Positions 24,946 to 33,868 of a DNA stretch of 41,103 nt are shown here, piece by piece. The notes below the pieces were generated by a model. It did no database searches. It was not told the DNA's origin and saw nothing but the letters and a program-made list of their open reading frames with translations. The DNA comes from Treponema sp. (lineage in GTDB: Bacteria > Spirochaetota > Spirochaetia > Treponematales > Treponemataceae), in NCBI GenBank assembly GCA_017525605.1, contig JAFXSM010000023.1, positions 1 to 41,103 on the forward strand. The letters are read 5' to 3'. The number at the start of each line of letters is the position of its first letter. Within the stretch, counting starts at the first letter, position 1. Position numbers and translations under genes: made by a program.

Positions 24946-25505
24946 AAATAGAAAACCTGACAATCGAAATTCACGGGAAAAAAATCTTATCGGATTTTTC
25001 AATCGAATTTCCTGACGGAAAAATCACTGCGCTGATTGCGCCAAGCGGATTCGGGAAAACGACTCTGCTGAACTGGATTTGCGAAAACGAGATGAAAAAA
25101 GGAAAATCGGTGTCGTTCGCATTTCAGGAACCGAGGCTTTTGGAAAGCGCAACTGTGCTTGAAAACGTGCGGATTCCGCTTTCGAACATTTTCAGCAAGG
25201 AAGAAGCGGAAGAAAAATCAGTTTTTTTTCTTACAAAAATGGGGCTTTCTGAAAAAATTTCGGCATTCCCGCAAAAATTATCGGGCGGCGAAAAACAGCG
25301 CGTATCGCTCGCACGCGCACTCGCCTACCCGTCCGAGATTCTACTGTTGGATGAATCGTTCAATTCAATCGATGAAATCACGAAGAAAAAAATAATGGAA
25401 TTCACAAAAGCCGTTGCAAAAAACGAGAAGCGGACTGTCATTTTCGTCACGCATGACGAACGCGAGGCAGAATTCTTGTGCGATGAAATAAAGAAAGCAG
25501 ATTGA
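24942..25505 (+). CDS. ABC transporter ATP-binding protein, compact
   Basis: ATPase for the NitT/TauT-like importer. At 187 residues it is clearly shorter than the usual 240-260; the C-terminal extension after the H-loop is missing. All nucleotide-binding motifs are intact: Walker A APSGFGKTT, Q-loop FAFQEPRLL, signature LSGGEKQRVSLARAL, Walker B EILLLDESF and H-loop FVTHDEREA. It ends at a normal stop with no sign of a frameshift just downstream, so the short form looks natural. Confidence 0.9.
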   Translation: MKIENLTIEIHGKKILSDFSIEFPDGKITALIAPSGFGKTTLLNWICENEMKKGKSVSFAFQEPRLLESATVLENVRIPLSNIFSKEEAEEKSVFFLTKMGLSEKISAFPQKLSGGEKQRVSLARALAYPSEILLLDESFNSIDEITKKKIMEFTKAVAKNEKRTVIFVTHDEREAEFLCDEIKKAD

Positions 25506-25532
25506 AAACTGATTTTCCAAAACCACAAAAAA

Positions 25533-25568
25533 AGACCTCCGGCACCCACCCATTTTTGCCAGAGGTCT
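25533..25568 (-). terminator. Terminator of the peptide ABC operon
   Basis: AGACCTCCGGCA pairs with TGCCAGAGGTCT (one mismatch) and on the minus strand is followed by seven T's. It lies 78 bases beyond the last gene of the minus-strand operon, after a CTGTTC dyad. It may also slow plus-strand transcription from the small ABC operon that converges here. Confidence 0.75.
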
Positions 25569-25612
25569 AAAATGTTAAAACAGCAATAAACAAGTTTCCG
25601 ATTGTCTTATTA

Positions 25613-25646
25613 AACCTGTTCGGAAACTGAAGTTATCGAACAGGTC
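25613..25646 (-). terminator. CTGTTC dyad at the end of the peptide ABC operon
   Basis: AACCTGTTC pairs with GAACAGGTC/T around a 16-base loop starting GGAAACTG. It touches the stop codon of the fused ATPase gene. The T-tract on the minus strand is poor. Same stem as the dyads at 10533 and 12638. Confidence 0.5.
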
Positions 25647-27109
25647 TATTTTTCCGTGTTCATCGTCAGGCCGACAAGCTCAGGGAAATCGTAATTTTTC
25701 TCGACAAAGTATCTCAAATCGAAATCCTCATGCGTGACGACAACGAGAATTGTCGCGTGCTCCGCAAGATAATCGGAAATCACCTTCATTACGTGCAATC
25801 GGGTGTCAAAGTCGATGTGCGCGAACGGCTCGTCAAGAAGAAGAATGTCAGGCTTTGCAGTTAGGGCGCGTGCGATGTCCATTCGCTTCATCTCGCCGGA
25901 CGAAAGCGACTGCGGATATGCGTCAAGATGCTCCTTCGTAAGACCGACTTTTACGAGGTTCTCAGCCATCTCCTCGATTGTTCCGTCAATTCCAGCTTTC
26001 GAAATCTGCTCGAACGAATCGCGGATTTTCAAATCCGGGAAGAACGAAAAACGAGAATCCTGCTGAACGACAGCCATTCTCTTTCTGAACGGCTTGAATT
26101 CCTCAGGGTCTTTTCCGTCCTCAATCGGCTTGAGCTTGACAAGGTCGTTGCCCTCAAGAAGAATTTCGCCCTCGGTCTCGTCAAGCAAGCGAAGAATCGC
26201 CTTTATCGTGCTCGACTTTCCGCAGCCCGACGGTCCCGTTATACCATAGACAGTCGAACGCTCGAACGTGAGGTTCAGCCCCTTGAACGCGGTGAATTTT
26301 CTCTCTCCGAAAAGACCGCGCTTGTTGTAAGACTGCGAAACGTTCTTTATCTCGATTGAAGTTCCGGACGCGCCTTTCTTTGCGACAGGCTTCTCGTAGC
26401 CTTCCATTTCAGGAAGCTGCTCAAGCTTCACCAAATCGCCCTCTTTCAGAATGAATACCTGCGAAAGGTTCAGACGCTTGATGAAATCCAAATCGTGGCT
26501 GACCATGAGGAACGTCTTTGACTTGTCGCAGAGGATTTCCTTGTTCAAAAATTCCACGAAATTCTTACGGAGGTTGCGGTCAAGGTTGACTGTCGGCTCG
26601 TCAAGGAGGATGAGGTTTCCCTGACGCGAAAGCAGAATCATCAGAGTGATTCGCTGCATCTCGCCGCCGGAAACTTCATCAGGATAGAGGCGCGCGAACT
26701 TCTCGAAATCCAGCGTGAAGAATTCTTTCAGTCGTCGGACGACATTCGCTCGGCAGCCTGGCGCAAGAAGGGAAAGGTTCTGGTCGAGAGTGAGAGCCGG
26801 GTTCATAACCTGTGCTGTCTCGGCAGGAATGAACATCAAGCCAGACTGCTCAATCTTTGTCCATTCGAAAAAATCAAGTTTCTTTCCGCCAAAATATCCG
26901 GGATTTCCGTTGACCTTCAGCGAACCTTCGAACTTGAATATATTCGTAGGAAGAATTCCCGCAATCGACTTGAGGAAAACTGACTTTCCGGTTCCTGTCG
27001 GGCCCATGATTACAGTCGAAGAGCCTTCTTCAATGTCGAGCGTCGTAGGTTTCAGCGTAATCCGCTCCCCGAGATGGATGCAGAATTTGTCTAGTGAAAT
27101 AGGAATCAT
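25646..27109 (-). CDS. Peptide-type ABC transporter, fused double ATP-binding protein
   Basis: Two ABC ATPase domains in one 487-residue chain, corresponding to separate DppD and DppF proteins in most bacteria. Domain 1 (about 1-230): Walker A MGPTGTGKS, signature VSGGEMQRI, Walker B NLILLDEPTV and H-loop MVSHDLDFI. Domain 2 (about 250-480): GPSGCGKSST, Q-loop AVVQQDSRFSF, signature LSSGEMKRMDIARAL, DILLLDEPFAHIDFD and VVTHEDFD. The usual C-terminal oligopeptide/dipeptide transporter Cys motif seems absent. It overlaps the upstream permease gene by four bases and is the last gene of the operon. Confidence 0.92.
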   Translation of the reverse strand: MIPISLDKFCIHLGERITLKPTTLDIEEGSSTVIMGPTGTGKSVFLKSIAGILPTNIFKFEGSLKVNGNPGYFGGKKLDFFEWTKIEQSGLMFIPAETAQVMNPALTLDQNLSLLAPGCRANVVRRLKEFFTLDFEKFARLYPDEVSGGEMQRITLMILLSRQGNLILLDEPTVNLDRNLRKNFVEFLNKEILCDKSKTFLMVSHDLDFIKRLNLSQVFILKEGDLVKLEQLPEMEGYEKPVAKKGASGTSIEIKNVSQSYNKRGLFGERKFTAFKGLNLTFERSTVYGITGPSGCGKSSTIKAILRLLDETEGEILLEGNDLVKLKPIEDGKDPEEFKPFRKRMAVVQQDSRFSFFPDLKIRDSFEQISKAGIDGTIEEMAENLVKVGLTKEHLDAYPQSLSSGEMKRMDIARALTAKPDILLLDEPFAHIDFDTRLHVMKVISDYLAEHATILVVVTHEDFDLRYFVEKNYDFPELVGLTMNTEK

Positions 27110-28197
27110 GCTTCCTCCTTGTTGTCATTCAAAATGATGAGGAATGCAACGCTTATCATGATGAGGAAAATCGAAGGCACCCAAAAGAACAGCGGGTCGC
27201 CGTCGCCGAGTCCGAGAACAGTCTGCCTGTAAGTCGCAATCAACGCGCCCGGGCTTGTGTGGCTAGGAGTACCTGTCGCGCCAAGACCGACCTGAATCAC
27301 GAAGCCGAATGACGTGTCGAGGACGAGAGTCTTCAGGAGAATGCCTGCTGCGACGCGTTTCAATGTATCGACCATTATCGAAGTGCGCATCAAAACGGAA
27401 AGGATTCTGTTTTTCGTGAATCCGTATGAGCGGAACGAAACGCTGTACTTTCTGTTGTACAAATCCGAAAGCGGAATGGAAATGCTTCTGACGGCTTCCG
27501 GCAAAACGGTAGCGGTCGCCGCAAAAATGAATACGATAAGCGACAAAACAGAAGATGTCGAGCCGGAAGTTTTTGCAAGCGCGCCGGAAACAGGAGCATA
27601 GCAGAACAACGCGATGAGAATCGACGGAATCGATTCGATTGCGTTCAGGATGTTCGCAAATCCGCGTCCGAAAGCCATCGAGAGAACGCTGCAATATCCG
27701 ATGAGGTAGCTGATTATCATCGCAAAAATCACCGTAGTGACAAGCGTAATCGAAAGCTCCCTGAACGAAAGGAAAAGCTCCCTCAAAAAGTTTCTCTTTA
27801 TTTCGACGCTCGGAGCCGGCGAAATAGACTGCTCATTCTGCTCTTCCGCCTCCTCCTGCATCATCTGCTCTTCCATCTGCTTCAGAAGCTCAGCCTCAAG
27901 GCGGAGAATTCCGGCATCGACTTTTTCAGGCTGCGGCTCGTTCTTTACTTCAGGCTCAGCCTTTGCCGGTGCAGGCTCTTCTTTTTTCTCTTCTGTAGCG
28001 TCAGAAAAAGCCGAAACAGGATTTGTAGAAGGAATTTCAGTTTTTGGGGAATGTTTTACGGCAGCCGGAATCGAAGAACGGACGAAGCTTTCAGGCACGA
28101 CGTTCTCGAACCATTCGCACGGCAACCATGAAATCAAAAGTGGCAGCAGAAAAATGACAACCACAATTGTTTTGAGGACATTAAATTGCTTTTTCAT
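27106..28197 (-). CDS. ABC transporter permease (DppC-like) with long acidic linker
   Basis: Permease of 363 residues. TM1 (about 8-26) is followed by roughly 100 residues of Pro/Glu/Ala/Lys-rich, low-complexity sequence (EEKKEEPAPAKAEPEVKNE and LEAELLKQMEEQMMQEEAEE), predicted to be periplasmic. Then come the conserved BPD_transp_1 helices with FGRGFANILNAIESIPSILI and an EAA-like loop (SFRSYGFTKNRILSVLMRTSI). DppC-type permeases often have a shorter loop here, so this insertion is unusual. Its start overlaps the other permease gene by 17 bases. Confidence 0.87.
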   Translation of the reverse strand: MKKQFNVLKTIVVVIFLLPLLISWLPCEWFENVVPESFVRSSIPAAVKHSPKTEIPSTNPVSAFSDATEEKKEEPAPAKAEPEVKNEPQPEKVDAGILRLEAELLKQMEEQMMQEEAEEQNEQSISPAPSVEIKRNFLRELFLSFRELSITLVTTVIFAMIISYLIGYCSVLSMAFGRGFANILNAIESIPSILIALFCYAPVSGALAKTSGSTSSVLSLIVFIFAATATVLPEAVRSISIPLSDLYNRKYSVSFRSYGFTKNRILSVLMRTSIMVDTLKRVAAGILLKTLVLDTSFGFVIQVGLGATGTPSHTSPGALIATYRQTVLGLGDGDPLFFWVPSIFLIMISVAFLIILNDNKEEA

Positions 28198-29059
28198 ACC
28201 ACCTCGGATAAATCAAGAACAAAATAGTTTTTACGAAGAACGAAACGATGGCGTTGATGCACAGAAGAATCAAAACTGAAGTGACCAGCAAATCTGTGTT
28301 AGTCGAAATCAGCGCATCGATGAGATTGCTTCCAAGTCCCGGGAAACTGTAGGCGATTTCGGCGATTGTCACCGAGCCGATAATCGCAGGAACTTTTCCG
28401 GCAAGATACGGAATGTATCGCGGAAGGCTCGACTGGAAAAGATAGCCCGAATATGTTCCAGGAAGCGGAAGGAAACTTCCGAGATTTCTTCCGAGAGTCG
28501 AAAAGACAATCGCGTGAGTCTGATTCACCTGGCTCAGCATATCTGTTTTCAAAAAGTTCGTAGCGTCCCACGAAAGACCGCCGAGAATTACGGTCACGAG
28601 AGCGATGAGGAAAAGAGAAACGTCATTTCCGAAGAACATATACGCAATCCAGAAACCGACGAACAACGGAACAGCCGCCAAAACAGACGCGACGAAGTTC
28701 CATACGATTTCAACTCTCTCACCGATTTTTTTTCCGAAGTTCAAAGACATATATCGGCTTGAGACTGCAAACGAAGAGCAGACGAGCGATATGACAATCA
28801 GGAACACGAGCGAAATCAGCGCAAGCGGCAACGTGACTTTCGCGCCCGCAAGAATGATGTCGCCTGATGTGAATCCGACTGTGTTTGAATTTGCGGAACC
28901 GGTGATAAACAATAAGAAAGAACGGGTCGCTTCCACGTATCTAGACGCGTCGGCACCCGTTGAAAGCAAATATAGCGCAGAAAGAACAACAGTTCCGACA
29001 ACGGCGAAAAGCACGCCGTGAAAGACGAGTTCCCTGACTAAAAAGCGCAGAAAACGCAT
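28181..29059 (-). CDS. ABC transporter permease (DppB-like)
   Basis: Permease of 292 residues. The N-terminal TM (FLVRELVFHGVLFAVVGTVVL) and a periplasmic loop are followed by the transport core. The core includes LPRYIPYLAGKVPAIIGSVTIAEIAYSFPGLGSNLIDALI, which matches the conserved DppB/OppB C-terminal region (...E.vF..PGLG.L...A). GAGG lies before the ATG. It is separated from the binding-protein gene by 86 bases containing a strong hairpin terminator. Confidence 0.88.
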   Translation of the reverse strand: MRFLRFLVRELVFHGVLFAVVGTVVLSALYLLSTGADASRYVEATRSFLLFITGSANSNTVGFTSGDIILAGAKVTLPLALISLVFLIVISLVCSSFAVSSRYMSLNFGKKIGERVEIVWNFVASVLAAVPLFVGFWIAYMFFGNDVSLFLIALVTVILGGLSWDATNFLKTDMLSQVNQTHAIVFSTLGRNLGSFLPLPGTYSGYLFQSSLPRYIPYLAGKVPAIIGSVTIAEIAYSFPGLGSNLIDALISTNTDLLVTSVLILLCINAIVSFFVKTILFLIYPRWYEKAI

Positions 29060-29082
29060 TTATACCTCACATTCAAAGCCAA

Positions 29083-29118
29083 GAGTAAAAAAGCCTGTAA
29101 TCACAGGCCTTTTTACTC
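29083..29118 (-). terminator. Intra-operon intrinsic terminator
   Basis: GAGTAAAAA(A)GCCTGT pairs with ACAGGC(C)TTTTTACTC around four bases. On the minus strand the stem ends in a TTTTTT stretch, so it is a strong terminator. It lies between the binding-protein gene and the permease genes on the same strand. Confidence 0.85.
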
Positions 29119-29145
29119 GCATTTTCAAAGTTAACTCAAAAAACT

Positions 29146-30756
29146 TTAGTTTTTGAATTTCCAGTCCTCAACAGAGAGGAACGGATTGTCAGTTGCCATG
29201 AGGACATTCGACAGACCGCGTGAGTAGACATCTTTCTGGAGCGAGCAGAGATACAATGCAGGCGAAAGGTCAGCAACTTTCTCGTTGATTTTGAGAATCT
29301 GCTTTGCCCAGTCCTCAGTCTTGTTCTTCGTTGCAAGCTCATCGAACAGAGAATCAAGCTCAGCGTCGGCAATGCCTGTGACGTTGTCAGCACCGTTCGA
29401 GCGGTACATAGAATCGATGCTTGAATAGAGGTTGTCGAATCCGCCGTGATAGACAAGAGCAAGCTCGAAAGACTTTTCCTTGTTCAACATGCGGTTGAAA
29501 ACCTGATTACCAGTTCTCTTTGCCTCGACATTCACGCCAATTTCGCGAAGCTGAGCCGCAACGCCTTCCGCCAATGCCTTTCCGAAATCTCCCATCGAAT
29601 CCGGATAGATGAGGTTGATGTTCTGATTTGCAAGACCAGAAGAAGCAGCAAGTGCCTTTGCCTTCTGAACGTCATAAGGAAGATGGTTCGGAAGAGGCTC
29701 GTTCACATAATTCGGAATCGCAACCTGGAAGATGTTAGTCGGGTACAAGCCGTTGTTGATTACGACACCAGTTTCCCTGTCAGTGATTGAAGGAATCAAG
29801 TTCGGCTTGTCGAGTGCCATAGCCATAGCCTTTCTTGCGTCGGCATCCTTGATGATGCTCGTGTTGATTTCAATCTGGTAGAACGCATACGGAAGATACG
29901 AGTTGATGTCAACGTTGTCGATTTTCTCAACTGTAGGTCTGTCCATCGGGTTCGTCTCAAGAATAACGTTGATACGTCCCTTGCTGAGCTCGTTCATGCG
30001 GACAACAGGGTCAATCGTTCTCTTGATGACAAGCGAATCCGCCTGCGGAACCGTTTTGAAATATGAGCCGTTTCTTGTGAACTCAAGCCATTTTCCGATT
30101 TCCCACTTCTTGAGCTTGAAAGGGCCTGTTCCGACCGGTGACTGCGAGAATTTGCGCTCGTTGTCGCCAGAACGCATATCGACATTCATTGCAAGACCGT
30201 TGTACTTTGACGGAACGATTTTGAACGTAAGGACAGGAATCGCGTTGTAAGCAGGAATCGGGTCCTTGAACTCGATGTTGACTGTCCTTGAGTCGATTGC
30301 AGTCACGTCCTTGATGAAGCTCTTGAGATAATCGCGCTTCGGAGAATTGTTTCCGTCGTATGTGTAAGCCTTGAAAGAATACACAACGTCATCCGATGTA
30401 ACTGGAGTTCCAGGAGTTGACTCGTCACCGTCGTTCCAGAAAACATCGCGGAGCGTGACAGTGTAGTTCTTGAGAGTCTTCTCGTCCTGAGTGATTTCCT
30501 CAGCCAAAGCGAGTTCCGTATAAAGCTTTCCTGAGACGGAATCGATTTCATAATTCGCAAGTCCGTCGAAGATAAGCTCGTTCGCGTTCAGTCCGGCAAT
30601 GTTCTGCTCAAGGACAGGATTCAGCGAATCAGGAAGCTCCGAAATAGCAACTGTCATACCCTTAGGCTGACTTTTTGCGACAACGACACCGACAACTGCA
30701 CCGGCAACGGCGACCGCACCAATGCCAATCGCCAAAAATTTCTTATTCAATCCCAT
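29146..30756 (-). CDS. Family 5 (peptide-type) extracellular solute-binding protein
   Basis: Binding protein of 536 residues for the downstream ABC transporter. Signature stretches include AISELPDSLNPVLEQNIAG near the N-terminus, FKDPIPAYNAIPVLTFKIVP, GPFKLKKWEIGKWLEFTRNG, and DADARKAMAMALDKPNLI, all typical of the OppA/DppA superfamily. The N-terminal hydrophobic segment (FLAIGIGAVAVAGAVVGVVVA) has no lipobox Cys, so it may be a cleaved signal peptide or a membrane anchor; spirochaete homologues are usually lipoproteins. AAGGAG precedes the start. The ligand may be peptides, nickel or sugars; peptides are the default inference. Confidence 0.9.
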   Translation of the reverse strand: MGLNKKFLAIGIGAVAVAGAVVGVVVAKSQPKGMTVAISELPDSLNPVLEQNIAGLNANELIFDGLANYEIDSVSGKLYTELALAEEITQDEKTLKNYTVTLRDVFWNDGDESTPGTPVTSDDVVYSFKAYTYDGNNSPKRDYLKSFIKDVTAIDSRTVNIEFKDPIPAYNAIPVLTFKIVPSKYNGLAMNVDMRSGDNERKFSQSPVGTGPFKLKKWEIGKWLEFTRNGSYFKTVPQADSLVIKRTIDPVVRMNELSKGRINVILETNPMDRPTVEKIDNVDINSYLPYAFYQIEINTSIIKDADARKAMAMALDKPNLIPSITDRETGVVINNGLYPTNIFQVAIPNYVNEPLPNHLPYDVQKAKALAASSGLANQNINLIYPDSMGDFGKALAEGVAAQLREIGVNVEAKRTGNQVFNRMLNKEKSFELALVYHGGFDNLYSSIDSMYRSNGADNVTGIADAELDSLFDELATKNKTEDWAKQILKINEKVADLSPALYLCSLQKDVYSRGLSNVLMATDNPFLSVEDWKFKN

Positions 30757-30759
30757 AAA

Positions 30760-32235
30760 TTAACGACTCCTTGTGACAAATGAGCTGTAAATTACAACTT
30801 CACCTGAATATGTATTTGTTTTTCCCTCATCAATTGAGAAATAGTAGTTAGTTCCGCCGTTGAGCATTTTTCCGACATTCATTACCGGCCAAGAATTTCC
30901 GACTTTGTTTGCCTTGCTGACCAAATCCTCAAGGTTCTTCTTTTTGATGTCCTTTCCGCTGTGCGTGTTCTGGTTGTAGACGTGGACAGTTCTGTTGTCC
31001 TTGAGAGTGATTACGAGGTCGTTCATCTGACCAGGCTGAATCGAAACCATTCCCCACCAGTAATCGGTCTTCTTCTGCTTTGTCGAGCTGAATTTAGCAG
31101 GGCGCGATTTTTTGCTCTCGGCAGTTGATTTCGGGTCAGGATTGAAAAGACCAATCATAAGCGGCATGACAGTGTTTCCGCGGCTCTTGATTTCCTCTTC
31201 GTTCGCGATTTCCCTGTTGATCTGCGCGATTTTGACCTTCAAGTCCCTTCTCTGAGCATCGATGTCGCTGAGAACGTCCTGACCGACCTCTTTCGGATAT
31301 TTTGCGGAGAACGCAGTCAGCTCGCTATAAATAGAGTCGATGTTCGACTGGATTGAATTGTAGTGGTTTCTGATGTCGTATGATGTCAGAGCACCGTTCT
31401 TTCCAGTTCCAGCACCCGGCTGACGAGCGAATTCCTCGCCGATTTTGTCCTTGTATCCGTAAGCTTTCTCGCGGATTATGCTTGCTCTTTCGCTTTCAAG
31501 ATTCTGCCTTGTGCTTTTAAGGTTCTTGATGTTCTTTGAGACAGCAGACATATCTGCAACGCCAGCTTTGGAAGCGGAAGCAGAAAGCTCCGACTCGGCA
31601 GCGACGTACTTTCCGATAGCGTCGTCATAAGCCGCAACCTGAGCCTCGAAGCCTTCGACAGCAGCAGCTTTTGCGCCTTCGCCAGAAAGTGCCGAAGTCT
31701 TTGCGTAGATTGCGTTCACGACATCGATTTCTTTTCCGGCAGTCGTCAAAACCGGGCTTGAACCGTAAACGCTCACGGATTTCTGATGCATTGTCTTCGC
31801 GGCAGTTATTTTGTTCGCCTCAAGGAGCTTGTTGATTCGGCCTGCAGAAAGATTCGAACCTTTCTCGCAGATATCCTCAGGCAGTTTGAGCTGCGAATCG
31901 TCGATTGCAGTGAATTTGTCCAATGCAGTGTTGCACGCAGAGAGCAATTTGTTTTCCTGAGATGCCTTCATGCTCTCCGTGCTTTCGATTGCGTCAGCAC
32001 CTGCTTTGTACAAAGTGACGTAGTTCAGATACTTTGCTTTCACAGCGGCATCGGAAATTCCGTTCCACGGGTCGCTTGCATCCTCAGGCGTGATTTTGTT
32101 CCACGCCTCGATACCTTTTGTGATTGCCGGGTCAACTCCGTCTTTGCTAGTAGTTCCACACGACACGAACAAGCCGGCAAGAGCGAAAACCGACGCAGCA
32201 AATGCCGACAAAACAATTCCAGTTTTTTTCATCAT
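30760..32235 (-). CDS. Helical lipoprotein of unknown function
   Basis: Predicted lipoprotein of 491 residues with MMKKTGIVLSAFAASVFALA and lipobox FVSC (Cys26) followed by GTTSKDG. The N-terminal 350 residues are rich in Ala, Lys, Glu and Ser with heptad-like spacing (SKNIKNLKSTRQNLESERASIIREKA and DIDAQRRDLKVKIAQINREIANEEE), suggesting long helices or coiled coils. The last 120 residues form a different domain (DYWWGMVSIQPGQMNDLVITLKDNR, YFSIDEGKTNTYSGEVVIYSSF). Its start overlaps the stop of the SUMF1 gene and the peptide-binding protein gene begins 3 bases after its stop, so it is co-transcribed with the transporter. No family recognised. Confidence 0.8.
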   Translation of the reverse strand: MMKKTGIVLSAFAASVFALAGLFVSCGTTSKDGVDPAITKGIEAWNKITPEDASDPWNGISDAAVKAKYLNYVTLYKAGADAIESTESMKASQENKLLSACNTALDKFTAIDDSQLKLPEDICEKGSNLSAGRINKLLEANKITAAKTMHQKSVSVYGSSPVLTTAGKEIDVVNAIYAKTSALSGEGAKAAAVEGFEAQVAAYDDAIGKYVAAESELSASASKAGVADMSAVSKNIKNLKSTRQNLESERASIIREKAYGYKDKIGEEFARQPGAGTGKNGALTSYDIRNHYNSIQSNIDSIYSELTAFSAKYPKEVGQDVLSDIDAQRRDLKVKIAQINREIANEEEIKSRGNTVMPLMIGLFNPDPKSTAESKKSRPAKFSSTKQKKTDYWWGMVSIQPGQMNDLVITLKDNRTVHVYNQNTHSGKDIKKKNLEDLVSKANKVGNSWPVMNVGKMLNGGTNYYFSIDEGKTNTYSGEVVIYSSFVTRSR

Positions 32236-33818
32236 TCAGAAATCTCCTTTACAAGACGGAAGCCAATTTCATTTGTAGTGCTTTTTCCGTCAACTTTTTT
32301 GAAATTCGATATGCGAAGTTCTTTCGGACCGTCCATCCAAGAACCGCCTTTTACGATATTCTGCTCGGAATCACGCTTTGAGGAAGTCCATTCCCAAACG
32401 TTTCCCGACATATCGACAAGACCGAATCCGTTTGCGTTCTCAAAAGAACCGACCGGCGAAGTGAACTTGAATTTTCCGTTCTTCTTGCAGTTCGCTTTCT
32501 TTGATTTTGCAGGGTCTTCGTCGCCCCACGGATAGATTGTCTCCTTTCCGCCGCGAGCTGCCTTCTCCCACTCTTCCTCAGTCGGAAGCCTGTAAACAGA
32601 GCCAGTCTGAGAAGAAAGCCACTGAGCATAAGCTTCTGCATCCGCGACCGAAACGCCGACGACTGGCTGCTCCGGCAAGTTGAAATTCGAATTGTCGAAG
32701 AAATCAGGCTTTGTCTCTGAACGAGTTGCGTGAAGGAACGCTGCGTACTGCGCATTTGTGACAGGAGCCAAATCGATTGCATACGCGCCAGTCTTTGCTT
32801 TGTGCGAAGCCTCGCTTTTTCCTGCTGATTTGTCATGAGAAACCGCACCAGCCTTGAATTCGCCGGCAGGAACAGAAGCAGACTTGAAAGTGCTTGCGAA
32901 ATCGTCATAGTGAACGTAATTTCCGTCAACGGAAGAAGCGTTGTCGAGTTTCTTCATTGCGGTCGTGGCTTCAGGGGAAGCGGAGAATGCGGTAGAAACT
33001 GTGAGAGTCACCGCTTTGTTGTGGAATTCAGCAGCATCAGGGAAAGAAACTGTCGCTTTTCCAGATTTGTCAGTCTTCACGATTGAAGTCACGTCCTGCA
33101 CCTCGAAATCATCGCGACCGAGAAGGTTCGGAGTCTCCCAATACGCTTTTACGTTGAGACCAGCAACTGCGTTACCGGAAGCATCGGCGACAGAAACGAC
33201 GAATTTCGTGTCCGGTCCTACGATTCCGTCCTCGACAGAAAGCTTGAACTCAAGCTCTTTCACGGCATCAGCGCAGATTGACTCGATTTTCTTTGAGAAA
33301 AGGTCGTTTCCGCCAGGTGTGACGGTCAGAATGTCAGCCTCGCCGTTTGCGGCAAGAATGCTCAAAATATCGACAGACTCGTTGAGTTTTTCAGCGAGTT
33401 TTTTAGACGAGAGAGCCTCATAACGTGAAGCCACAGAAGTCCTGAGATTCGCCGAATATGCAAGCTCGTCCTTCTCCCAGTCCTCGTTCTTGATTCTGAA
33501 AGTGACAGAAAGCCCTGTTTTATCCTCAACGAACGGCTTGAGCGAAGCAAGGCGGGATGCTGCGATTTCCTTGCTGACGCTAACGCGCGGAGCACGCGAA
33601 TTCGTGCTTCTCGCCTTTTCTGTCAAAGCTTTCTCGATGAGGTTTTTCTTTGCAGCAACAATTGCCTCATCTTTTGTAGAACCTTTTCCGTAGCCGTAGT
33701 AGAAACCAGCCTCTTCCTTGATCGGCTCATCGGATTTTTTTGCAGAGGCAAAACTTCCTAAAAGAGCAACGCAAAGAGAAGCTGCAAGAATCCTAAAATT
33801 CTTCTTAGATTTGAACAT
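32232..33818 (-). CDS. Exported protein with C-terminal SUMF1/FGE-sulfatase domain
   Basis: Protein of 528 residues from ATG 33818, which has AGGAG six bases upstream; a TTG two codons earlier is less likely. The signal peptide ends SFASA before KKSDE. Residues about 35-130 resemble LPP20-type domains (FYYGYGKGSTKDEAIVAAKKNLIEKAL). A central Ig-like segment follows (LSVEDGIVGPDTKFVVSVADASGNAV...SGKATVSFPDAAEFH). Residues about 315-525 form a formylglycine-generating-enzyme-like fold: APVTNAQYAAFL, VVGVSVADAEAYAQWLSSQT, YRLPTEEEWEKAARGG, FGLVDMSGNVWEWTSS, VKGGSWMDG and IGFRLV. The domain may be structural or a scaffold rather than an enzyme; the catalytic Cys residues of true FGE are not evident. 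First gene of the operon. Confidence 0.87.
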   Translation of the reverse strand: MFKSKKNFRILAASLCVALLGSFASAKKSDEPIKEEAGFYYGYGKGSTKDEAIVAAKKNLIEKALTEKARSTNSRAPRVSVSKEIAASRLASLKPFVEDKTGLSVTFRIKNEDWEKDELAYSANLRTSVASRYEALSSKKLAEKLNESVDILSILAANGEADILTVTPGGNDLFSKKIESICADAVKELEFKLSVEDGIVGPDTKFVVSVADASGNAVAGLNVKAYWETPNLLGRDDFEVQDVTSIVKTDKSGKATVSFPDAAEFHNKAVTLTVSTAFSASPEATTAMKKLDNASSVDGNYVHYDDFASTFKSASVPAGEFKAGAVSHDKSAGKSEASHKAKTGAYAIDLAPVTNAQYAAFLHATRSETKPDFFDNSNFNLPEQPVVGVSVADAEAYAQWLSSQTGSVYRLPTEEEWEKAARGGKETIYPWGDEDPAKSKKANCKKNGKFKFTSPVGSFENANGFGLVDMSGNVWEWTSSKRDSEQNIVKGGSWMDGPKELRISNFKKVDGKSTTNEIGFRLVKEISE

Positions 33819-33868
33819 AATCAACTCCTATAACTAAACGTTTGTTTTTAGTTTGTTTTTTATGAGGT

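Noticed and set aside
23925..24974. 349-codon minus-strand frame over the ABC binding protein and permease genes
   Set aside because: It is antisense to genes with clear family motifs; its composition (Ser, Arg, Phe rich) is that of a mirror frame.
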